Positions 36,301-48,300 of a DNA stretch of 64,000 nucleotides are shown here, one piece after another; position 1 is the first letter of the stretch; every line of letters begins with the position of its first letter. Under the pieces are notes generated by a model, which was not told the DNA's origin, did not search any database, and saw nothing but the letters and a program-made list of their open reading frames with translations. Source of the stretch: Dastarcus helophoroides (Eukaryota > Arthropoda > Insecta > Coleoptera > Bothrideridae). A program made the position numbers and the translations under genes. Location of the stretch: contig CM053332.1 of the NCBI GenBank assembly GCA_028583605.1, forward strand, positions 20,229,297 through 20,293,296, read 5' to 3'.

Positions 36301-39300
36301 AAAAGTCGAAATTCTGTAAAGAATATTTGTAAAACACTAATTTAGGGCAAAGACGTCATTTCCAAAATTTATTTATTTTTTAATTTTTACTTTTTCATTT
36401 AAATGTTGACATAATTTCGAAATTTAGAGAAAAAAGTTTTTTTTTCAAAATATACATTTCAGACTTTTAGGTTTCTTAAGAATAAAACATAAAATTCTTT
36501 TGATGGAACGGACTGGTCCTTGGTTATCTTCAAAAATCGCCAGAAGATGACTGCTTGGCTGTCGAAACGCGTTAGAGCAACCTTTGTTGTGTTTTTTAAT
36601 TTTTCTTGGTTTCAGGGGACAAGTTCTGTGTTTCAATAAAATTCTTAAAAAAATGTTGAAATTCCGACATTTCGAATTTTTGACATAATTCCGAAGTTTG
36701 AAGAAAAAAGTTTCTTTCAAGAAATTCATTTTAGAATTCTCGATTTTTTCAGAATGATAAAATTTTCAGGAAAAAGTTAAAATTTCGACATTTTTGTCCT
36801 TTTTTTTTTAAAAATCTCGTTAAAGTTCGATTTTCTGAACAAACTTTTTTTCAAAAAATTGACTTATCGAGAAAAATCGACGTGGTGAAGAAATGCCTCT
36901 CTCTAGCTTTGAAAAAAAGTCCAACTTTTTTTGTAAAAAAACTAGAATGCAAGAAAAATATTGTTCTTCAAATTTTTATTTTCCATTCAAATTTTGACAT
37001 GATTTTGAAATTTGGAGAAAAAAGTTTCTTTCGAAATATTCATTTTAGAATTCTTAATTTTTTTAGAATAAGATTTTTAGAAAGAAAATTGAAATTTCTA
37101 CATTTTTATCTCGGTTTTTTTAAAAATTTCGAATTTTGGTTAGTTCGATTTTCGGAACAAACTCCCGAAATTTATTTTTCGAAAAAAAAAGTCGAAATTT
37201 TTTAAAAAACGTCTAGTTTTGAAAAATGTTAACATTTTATAATAACGTTTTGGAAAATATCGAAATTTCATAAAAAAATTTTGAAAGAACTCAAATTACG
37301 AGAAAAAAAGGCGTCATTTGCAAAAACTATGTCCTTTAAATTTTTACTTTTTCATTTACATTTTAACATAATTTCCAAACTTGGAACAAAAAGTTTCTTT
37401 TAAAATATTAATTTTAGAGTTTTCCATTTTTTCGAAGTAATAAAATTTCCGGAAAAGAGTTGGAATTTAACATTTTCGTTTCAATTTTTTAAACGAAATT
37501 TTTCCGAAAATTCATTTTTTGGGAAAAAGTCGAAATTTTGAAAAAAGACGTGTAGTTTTGAAAAGAAGTCGAAATTTTATAAAGAATATGAATTAAATGA
37601 ATAGAGAACAGATCTGTGTAATCTTCTTAGTCAATAATAGTGATACACACAAGAATAATAAGTGCAAATTCAGACTTTAAATAAATTATTATATGGTGAT
37701 ATCTGATAAGAACATGTCAGCTGATAAAGACGCGCCACATGCTCTTCCATGCAAAAAGTGCAAAATAATGCCGACCAGCGGCCTGGTATGTGTAAAATGT
37801 GATTCACTGAGTCATCCTAGTTGCATAAAATTAGTAAAAAATATTAAGCATCTTAATGGGAACGAAATTATTTGCTGCGAGGAAGGATACAGCACGAATT
37901 CTGGTGTTTTAACGAATCATATTCAGGAGGTTATTGCCAATGCAATTCTGCCTCTAACACGAGAAATAGAAAAGTTAAAGATTGAGGTAAAAGATCTCCG
38001 AACCAGCAATATTGAACTGGTAAGGGTTTTAACACAAGGAAGACCGTTTAGTTATGCACAAACAGTAAGCGCAACTGTAAAAGAGACTAATGCCAAATTA
38101 TTAACAACACCCGATGTGGATCAAGTGCAAGCACCTGTAGCAACCGGTAGCACAAATATCAACAGTAATAAAACTAAAACGTTTGTTAACCCCATACTGA
38201 AAGAAAGTTTTAAAGATAGATGTATTAATAATGAAATCCAAGAATAATAAAACAAAAGGAGATATGCGTAAAGATTTAATCACTCACTTAGATGTAAAAT
38301 TATTTAAGGATATAGCTGTAAGAAATTCAAAACTTGATGGTACGTTAATCTTACAAAGCGAAGATAAACAAAAATTGAAGGAAATGGGTACTGCAATCAA
38401 ACAGAAGTTTGAAGATGATGTTGAAATTCGTAAACCAAAACAGAAATTACCACAAATTAAAGTAAGAAATATCAAAAATGATTGTGAACTTGATAATGAT
38501 GCCTTACTAAGCATGATAATAAAACAAAATGAGTTAGATTCTACAGTAAAAAATTTTTGTTTTAAATTAATTTATAAAACAAAAACAATAAAAAATGTAT
38601 TTAGCTTGGGTATTGAAATTGATCCCATAACATTTGCAAAAATTAAAGGCCTTGAGTACCTAACTGTTGGTTTTAGTAAATGTAAATTTAGTGAGACATA
38701 TAACATCATTAAATGTTTCAAGTGTAAACAATATGGACACAAAAGTAGCAGTTGTAAAAATAAAGAGATATGTGGATATTGTGCTGAAGAACACGAGTCA
38801 AATACGTGTACAAGAGAACAGGTCAAATGTACAAACTGTGTAAATAAAAATAAACAATATGGTACCCACTTTGTTGTAGATCATAATTCATGGGATCCAA
38901 ATTGTCCATCGTACCAAGCAGTTGTAGATATAATCAGAAAAAAAATAAACTATGAATCATAGCAATTAGACAACACCATTTACATAGTCAATATACAAAG
39001 TCTTTTGCCGAAAATTGATGAAGTCTCAACATTTATTATGGACAACAATGTTGCCTTCCTTGCTCTTACTGAGACTCATGTAACTGATAATATTTATAAT
39101 AGTGAGTTGCATGTAAGTAACTACTCTTTAATTAGATGTGACTCACACAGTCGTTTTACCGGTGGAGTAATATTCTATATCTTTAAATCTATTAATTTTA
39201 CAATCATCATTAACACAAATATTAATAACCAAATCTGGATCCTGGGTGTAACATTGATAATTGACAATACAACCTTTGCTATTATATGCTTATACAGATC

Positions 39301-42300
39301 TCCCTCTTCAAACAGATCAGATTTTTGCAATATATTGAGCCAACTAATGGACAATTATAGCCATCTAAAATTGATCTTGATGGGTGACTTTAATTTTGAT
39401 GTATCGCGTGATGATTATAATACGAAACAGTAGATATCTCTTATGGACAATTATAGACTTTGCCAAATTGTGAAAGCATGTACAAGAGTCACTGCCACGT
39501 CAAAAACTAAGATTGATCTGGTATTTACAAACCTGCATGCCATTTCTGCATTAGTGTTGGATTCTCCTAAGTTTTCTGATCATAGTATCATACAAATACA
39601 TCGTAAAATGAAACCTTATAACACTATTATATCATATGATAAAAATGAATATGTAAGAAATCTCAAAAGTATCGATAATGCTGTATTTCAAGATAAATTG
39701 CTTAGAAAAAATTGGATGAATAATCATCAAGTATGCATTGATCAACTGGTGGACTGCTTATATAATAACGTTATATCTGTCCTAGATGAAATAGCCCCTA
39801 TTAAATTAATGAAAAGATCTCAAAATAACAAAAAGTGGTACGATGGGGAAATAAGAGACCTCACAAGATTTAGAGATGATCTCTATCGAGTAGCTTGTGC
39901 AACAAACACTGGCTCTGACTGGGAAAAATACAGAAAAAGTCGAAACAAAGTTACAAGCACTATCCAACGTAAAAAGAAGAATTATTATTCAAGAAAAATT
40001 GAAAACAGCACCGATCCCAAACATATGTGGAGAAATGTTAAAGAAGCTATCGGTGCCACGCAAATGTCACATCCAACAAAAATGAAATTTGATGGCATTA
40101 TATACCAAGACGAGGCAACAGTAGCCGAAAAATACAATGTCTTTGTGAGTCAAAGTATTATTGCATTAGTGAAATCTGATGAGAGACATTATAAAGACAA
40201 ATATCCGTATAATGTTTTCAATAGCACTTATGGTGAACCATTTTCAATTGAGCCAGTTACGCCCGAAGAAGTCAAAAAAGTTTTCAAAAGTATTAAAAAA
40301 GGAACGTCGATTGATGCAATCAATAATAAGATTATTTCAATGGGCGGTAATTTTCTTTTACTCAAAATTACTGAAATTATCAATAAGTCTATTACCTCAA
40401 ACGCTTTTCCGAAGAAATGGAAAGAATCTGTCATTACGCCAATACCAAAAGTTACCAGTTCTGATGATCCATCTAATTATAGACCAATTAATTCCCTACC
40501 GTACTTAGAAAAGGCGTTGGAAAGAATTGTGTATAATCAGATGCTGCAATTTATTAAAAATAGTAATGTTCTCATTCCAAATCAGTCAGGATTTCGACAG
40601 GGGCACTCTTGTGAAAGCGCACTGCAGCTAACCGTCTCCAGATGGAAGAAATGGTTAGACAACCCTCGCCATCTAGTTTTAACTGTATTTTTGGATTTAC
40701 GCCGTGCTTTTGAAACTATTAACAGAAAACTCCTTCTTGAAAAACTGCGACTTATTGGTTTTGGCGATCCCGCACTCCAATGGTTTAGCAGTTATCTAAC
40801 ATCCAGATATCAGGTTACTCGGATTAACAATTATGTTTCGAGAAGTGCAGCTAACAATTTAGGTGTACCGCAGGGGTCGATATTAGGCCCACTGTTGTTT
40901 ATTTTGTACATTAATGACATCGATCAGTGCACAGGCGACGACTGCTTCCTTAACCTATTTGCGGACGATACGCTCATATCAGTTGAAGAATCAGACTTTC
41001 AAAGAGGGGTAACTCGCATGAATGCAATTTTGGTGAACGTTAGTGAGTGGTTAAGAGTTAATGGTCTGATAATAAACGTAAAGAAGTCTAAAGTGATGTT
41101 AATGGGGAGCTCTAACGCGATGGCGGATAAAGTAAAGTTAAATGGAGAATCTCTGGAGTTTGTCAACCAGATAAAGTATTTAGGAGTAACCATTGACAAT
41201 GACTTAAACTTTAAAAAACACCTTAACAATACTGTGTTACAAATAAATGGTAAAGTTAAATACTTTATCAGAATATGCAAAAATTTAAATCTTGCTAATC
41301 GCCTTAAAGTTTTTAATACTTTAATTCGACCCTATTTTCATTACTGCCCAAGTATCTTGTTCTTTGCTAATAAATACCATTTAAAACAACTGCAGATACT
41401 GCAAAACAAATGTCATAGAGCAATATTGAAATGTAACGTTTATACACCAATCGATCTGATGCTTGATTGTCTGGGCTCACTGTCTGTACAACAATATTTG
41501 TTTTATCAAACCATGGTATTTATTTATAAAATTATTAAAGGATTGTTGCCAGAATACTTAATGTACAATATAAGAAATGTTAACGAAGTACATAACTATG
41601 AAACACGTAACTGTAGTAATATATATATATAAATACTGTTAGCAAAGAATCGACATATAGATCTTTATTTTATAAGGGTGTGTCTTTATTTAATAATCTG
41701 TCAAATGAAATAAAAAGTGCAAATAATTTGTCTAGTTTTAAGAGAAAGTTAGGTGCCTATGTTAAAATGAATGTTTCTTGTTAAAGAATAATGTTTTCCT
41801 GTAAAAATATGTATTATTTATTTATACATTTAATAAACTAATATTATTATTATTAATATTTGCAAAACACTCTAATTAAGGGAAAAGATGTCATTTCCAA
41901 AATTTATTTTTTTTTAATTTTTACTTTTTCATTTAAATGTTGACACAATTTCGAAATTTAGAGAATAATAAGAATAATACATAACATTCTTAGAAAAATA
42001 TTGAAATTCCGACATATTTGTCTTGGTTCTTTCCAAAAGTTCGAATTTTGTTTAAAGTACGATTTTTTGAACGAACTTTTTTCCGAAAATTGAGTTTTCA
42101 AAAAAATGGTCGAAATTTTTAAAAAATGCGTTTAATTTAAAAAAAAATCGAAATTTCATGAAATAGTTTTATGAAAAACCCGAATTTCGAGAAGAAAAAA
42201 CGTAATTTCCAAAAATATTTTCCTTCATATTTTTCCTCCATTTAAATTTCAAAATTTAGGGAAAAAGCTTCATTCAAACAATTCATAATAGGGTTTTTCA

Positions 42301-45300
42301 GAATGATATAATTTTCAGAAAAAAGTTGAAATTCCAATATTTTTGTCTCGCTTTTTTTCGCCAAAATTTCGAAGTTTGATTTTCTGGACGTTCTTTTTCC
42401 GAAAATTCATTTTTCGGAAAAAAGTCGAAATTTGAAAAAGGATATTTTGAAATAAACATTGAGGTTTTCAAAAATAGTCACGAATTTTTCCAAAAGTCGA
42501 TTTTACCGAAATTCGAACTTTCGAGAAAAAGTTAAAATTTTAAAAACTGATTGAAATTTAAAAACGATATTTTGAAAAAAAAACATTGAAGTTTTCAAAA
42601 ACAGTCAAATTTTTTAAACAGTTCAAATTTCGAAAAAAAAAAGCACAAAACGGCGAGTAAAAGCCGATAAAGGGTCGAAATTTTTAAGAAAAAAGTAGAA
42701 ATTCTGAAAAGATCGAACCTTTCAAAAAAAATTTTAAAAATATAACTTTTCAATAAAATAGAAATTTTCAAAGACAGAAGTATAATATGTCAACAACAAA
42801 AAATTAAATTTACATAAAAACGTCGGGAAAAAGTTGAAATCTAAGATCAAAATGTTGAAAAGGGGCAAAATTGTGGAAAAAATTAAATTCGCAAAGTACT
42901 GACAATGAGGGAATTTCGAAAATTGAAATTCGAACTTTTCGAAATACTTAAAAGTCGAAATTTTCGAAATACTTAAAAGTCGAAATATTCAAAAAATTTG
43001 AAGTATTCGAAACAAACAAGAATTTCAACAAAAAAATCGAACTCAAATTTAAAAAAAAAATGTCATTTTCAGAAAGTCAAAATTTTAATAAAACATCAAA
43101 ATTTGGGAAAAGTCCAAATTCTGGAAAAAAGCGAAAACTTGGAGAAAAAGTTGACATTTTGGTAGCAAAAGATCGAACTCTGAAAAATTCAGAATTTACA
43201 AAAATAAACGTGGAATTTTTCAAATGTCCAATTTACATAAAAATCAAAACTTCTAACAAAAGTCGAAATGTTTAAAAAATAGTTTAAAAGTCCAAACTTC
43301 GAAAAAAGATCAACATTTTGAACGAAAAGTTGAAACTTTCAAAAAAATTAAATTTAAAACAAAGTTCCTTTTTTTTAATTTTTAACTTAAAAATTTTCAA
43401 AAATTGAAATACTATTGTCCCCTGAAACCAAAACAGATTAAAGCACACAACAAAGTTTGCTCTGACGCGTTTCGTTAGCCAAGCTATCATCTTCAGAGAG
43501 ATAATTTAATTTTCAAAAAAAAAATTAAATCTTTCAAAAATATTAACAAAACGGAAGTCTTGGGGAATTTTTAAGTACCTTCATGTAATTACTGGGTTTT
43601 CAAATCAATAAATTTCCAAAAATGTAGTTTTCCTGGAACGAAAGGCTTATCAAAGTTGTGGTAGCTATTCAAAATTATGTCTTTTATAATAAAAAATGTT
43701 TACATCAAAACTGCTTAGGTGTGGCATTTCGCAGGAAAGATGTTGACCTTTTTTGTCATTGAAGCAGCAAAGTATATTTCCCACACCACACCACAGCACA
43801 TATTGGTCATCTGAACGTGATGTTTATAGGATTCTGCATCAATAAACAAAATGGGCAGATAATTTGTATATCAACTTGCAAAAAATAAAGAGTTTTATCA
43901 TAACATTACCCAAAAATCACGTCATAATTTAAAGAATTATATTTACAGTCGAATTATTGAAAATCCTTACAGGTCTTCCGAAATTAGTTCTGTAATTTAA
44001 TTTTTTAATGGATAATGGATGTGATTATATTTTATTACATTTTAAGAGATGAGGTTTTTTTTCCATTATATTATTTTAAAATAAATTAATGTTATACTTA
44101 CCATTGATCAAAGCAACCAAAGTCATCGTCAATATAAAGAATTCGGACTGCCCTAAAAACATTAAAATTACAATTATTTTTTTTTGGAAAATGCTTATTC
44201 TGTTTAACATTAGTAAATAATTTATAACTTATTAGTCGCAATTTAATAACCAGAGTGTTAAAATATAAAAACTATTTCCAGGGTCGCCTGAGAAGTTCGT
44301 ATGTGCAAACTACAGAAAACATCCTAATTTGCAAAAATGTGAAATTGAAAATTTTGAAAAAAACTTGACTTTTTTTATCGAAGTTTAAATATCAAAAAAT
44401 ACAGGGTGTTTCATAGTTGCATGCTGAACCGGCAGGGGGATATTCCTTGGGCAATTTTAAGACAAAATTTTCATATTAACATAGGTCCGGAAACGCTTCA
44501 ATTTCGATATACAGGGCGGTAAAAATTGAAGAAAAAATCGGTTTTTCTTCAATATTTCTGAGACTGGTTTAGATATTTTTTTGATATTCAGTACACGATA
44601 TCTGGGTATAAAAGCAAGTATTTTGACAAAAAAACATTTGTTCTGATTCCACCAGTGGCGTTCCCACAAACAGGTCGATACACATTTTTGAAAAAAAAAA
44701 TGTGACGCCAATGCTATTTTTCAAAATAAGAATTATTTTCCTAGCTCTTTGTTGTGTTTCTATCAAAAATGAGCTCTTGATTTTTTGTCCTATGACGGGC
44801 GGTTTCCGAATTAAAAAATAAAAATCATTTACTTGCTATGCCGCTGTGGTGGATTAATTTATTAATGAAAATCTAGTAGGCCACTGAGATTTAGTTTTGT
44901 GTTTACAACCAAGTGTCAAATTTTTCACTTCAATACTTTATCTGAATGTGAGTGATTGATAAGTATAAGAAAATATGTTTGAGAATGCTGAGTTTGCCGA
45001 TATTCATTACATGTACGGTCTTGCGGATGGAAATGCATTTGAAGCCAGGCGACTGTATGCAGAGCATTTTCCGCAAAGAATTGTGCCAGATGCAAGAACT
45101 TTTTCAAGCGTTCATAGAAGACTAAGCGAGAAGGGATGGTTTAAACCCGAGGGGCACAAAGAACCGCAAGAACAGAAGAAACTGAAATAGCTGTTCTTAA
45201 TTCAGTTGAGCAAAATCCCGAAATAAGCACAAGGAAAATTGCTAGTAATTTAAATATCTCCCATATTTTAGTCTGGAGGATACTTCACGATTTTTTGTTG

Positions 45301-48300
45301 TATCCTTACCATATTCAACGGGTTCAGGCCTTACTGCCTCGGGATTTACCATTTCGTATAAATTTCTGCCAATGGTTTATTCAAAAAATTGTTGAAAATC
45401 CACTATTTGACAGAGAAGTATTATTTACTGATGAAGCCAGTTTTTCCCGAAATGCAATTAGAAACTTCCACAACAATCACTTTTGGGCTGAAGAGAACCC
45501 GCATGCCATGGTCGAAGTCAATCACCAAGAACAATTCTCGGTAAATGTGTGGGCAGGAATTGTTGACGACTATTTAATTGGACCCTTTTTTCTGCCAAGA
45601 AGATTAAATGGAGAAAATTATCGTCACTTTCTTGAAAACGATTTACCAGTGCTGTTAGAAGATGTCCCCGTTTTAATCCGAAATCGAATGTGGTTTATGC
45701 ACGATGGTGCCCCTGCGCATTTTAGTGTTTTGGCACGTGCATATTTGGACCAAAATTACAATAATCGCTGGATAGGCAGAGCAGGAACAGAATTATGGCC
45801 GCCTAGATCCCCTGACCTGAACAGTCTAGATTATTTTTTATGGGACTATCTTAAAACCTTAGTTTATAGCACCCCAATCCAAACTGAAGAAGAACTGAGA
45901 AATCGCATAACAGATTCCTGCAACACTATAAGAAATACGCCAGGAATTTTTCAACGAGTACGCGAATCTATGCGAAGAAGAGTTGAGGCGTGCATACTTG
46001 CAGGTGGTGGACATTTTCAACACCTGATATGATTTAATTAATTTCATTGCTAAGATTTCATTAATAAATTAATCTACCATAGCGGCATAGCAAGTAAATG
46101 ATTTTTATTTTTTAATTCGGAAACCGGCCGTCGTAGGACAAAAAGTCAAGAGTTCATTTTTGATAGAAACACAATAAAGACTAGGAAAATAATTCTTATT
46201 TTGAAAAATACCATTGGCGTCACTTTTTTTTCAAAAATGTGTATCGACCTGTTTGTGGGAACGCCACTGGTGGAATCAGAACAAATGTTTTTTTGTCAAA
46301 ATACTTGCTTTTATACCCAGATATCATGTACTGAATATCAAAAAAATATCTAAACCCGTCTCAGAAATATTGAAGAAAAACCGATTTTTTCTTTAATTTT
46401 TACCGCCCTGTATATCGAAAATGAAGCGTTTCCGGACGTATGTTAATATGAAAATGTTGTCTTAAAATTGCCCAAGGAATATCCCCCTGCCGGTTCAGCA
46501 TGCAATTATGAAACACCCTGTATATCTCGAAATTTCAAAAACAAAGCGAAAAAAAGGTCGAAATTTGAATGGAAATTTCAAAAGAAATTCTTAATTAATG
46601 GAAAATTCAAAATTATAACCAAAATTGACAAAATTCGAAATTCGATCATCGAAATTTTCCAAAAAAAGAACTAATAACGCTAATATTAAAAAATCTAAAG
46701 AGCTACTCCACTTTCTAGACGCATTTCGATCAATATGTAATAAGTGAACTACTTAACCTAGTCAAACAGAAACTTACATTCGTCCGTGTCCACTACGACA
46801 AACACGGCAACCAGTACAAACAGTACCAAGCTGATTAGGACAGACCCAATGATCGTAATTCGAGCTTTGACTTTATGGTTGAATACCGTCACGAGGAATA
46901 GAAACCCAACTGAGGTAACTTGAGACACGATGGTTACCCAGGATGCAAACTGGACTTGTAGGGTCGTTCTTGCATTTACATCTAGTGGGTCATCGAGGCT
47001 GGTGTTTCGAAATTTGTACATCCAATACTGAAACATGAATTTGGATGTACATTTTACTTTAAGGTGTTTTATCTTGTACTTACGTCACTGGCAGTGGTGA
47101 AGAAATTGAACGGTAGCAATAGAAATATGCCTACGAAGAAGAAGGTAACGTAAGTTATCCGATAGCAGTCTTTGGGGATGTCTCCATTTTTTGTCTTTTC
47201 TCCGTAGCATTTCGCCGAAACTATCTTTTCTGGAAAGGAAAATTCTCACATTATTTTACTGCAAAAGAGCATTTTTCCGGAACATTGAACATTATTCTCT
47301 TGTGATTTCTAACTTTCCTATTAACAAAACATTTTATTGTTTTAATTGTTATTTTTCGAAATTGCAGCTGCAATATCTTGGTATCTAAACCTCAATTCGA
47401 ATTCCATATCGAAAAGTTTATTTTTCTCGAATTTAAACCCGAAATTTTTAAATTTTTTTCTGCACAAATTATTTTCTTTTTTTTTTCGGAACATTGAACG
47501 TTATTCTCTTGTGATTTCTAACTTTCCTATTAACAAAACATTTTGTTGTTTTAATTGTTATTTTTTGAAGTTGCAGCTGCAATATCTTGGTATCTAAACC
47601 TCAATTCGAATTCCATATCGAAAAGTTTATTTTTCTCGAATTAAAACCCGAAATTTTTAGATTTTTTTCTGCACTAATTATTTTCTTTTTTTTTTCGGAA
47701 CATTGAACGTTATTTATTCTCTTGTGATTTCTAACTTTCCTATTAACAAAACATTTTATTGTTTTAATTGTTATTTTTTGAAGTTGCAGCTGCAATATCT
47801 TGGTATCTAAACCTCAATTCGAATTCCATATCGAAAAGTTTATTTTTCTCGAATTAAAACCCGAAATTTTTAGATTTTTTTCTGCACAAATTATTTTCTT
47901 TTTTTTTCGGAACATTGAACATTATTCTCTTGTGATTTCTAACTTTCCTATTAACAAAACATTTTGTTGTTTTAATTGTTATTTTTTGAAGTTGCAGCTG
48001 CAATATCTTGGTATCTAAACCTCAGTTCGAATTCCATATCGAAAAGTTTATTTTTCTCGAATTTAAACCCGAAATTTTTAGATTTTTTTCTGTACAGATT
48101 ATGTTCTTTTTTTTTTCCGGAACATTGAACATTATTCTCTTGTGATTTCTAACTTTCCTATTAACAAAACATTTTATTGTTTTAATTGTTATTTTTTGAA
48201 GTTGCAGCTGCAATATCTTGGGTATCTAAACCTCAATTCGAATTCCATATCGAAAAGTTTATTTTTCTCGAATTAAAACCCGAAATTTTTAGATTTTTTT

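Larger units (their letters stand above)
37590..41854 (+). mobile_element. Non-LTR retrotransposon, CR1/Jockey group, nearly full length
   Basis: A 4.27-kb element bounded by AATAT target duplications (37585-37589 and 41855-41859). It has a 5' UTR of about 100 bp, ORF1, ORF2 and a short (ATT)n tail. Boundaries are supported by a paralogous empty site: the flanks (AAAGAATAT / AATATTTGCAAAACACT) occur uninterrupted at about 36320-36340. It lies in ENT-C intron 4 in the integrin sense direction. Disruptions: a frame change inside ORF1, one in-frame TAG in ORF2, and a frame change at a TA microsatellite near the ORF2 end, so this copy is probably inactive. Confidence 0.93.
44402..46520 (+). mobile_element. 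Mariner-type (IS630-Tc1-mariner) DNA transposon with ~470-bp inverted repeats
   Basis: A 2119-bp element flanked by TA at 44400-44401 and 46521-46522. The termini read CAGGGTGTTTCATA and its complement TATGAAACACCCTG (the second position pair differs slightly inside). Inverted repeats extend over 44402-44874 and 46053-46520 at high identity. It encodes one transposase, broken by a frameshift. It occupies most of ENT-C intron 3 and was inserted into satellite-like repeat. Confidence 0.93.

Noticed and set aside
45859..46047. Short minus-strand frames in the mariner element and its inverted repeats
   Set aside because: Antisense to the transposase or inside the terminal repeats; no support.
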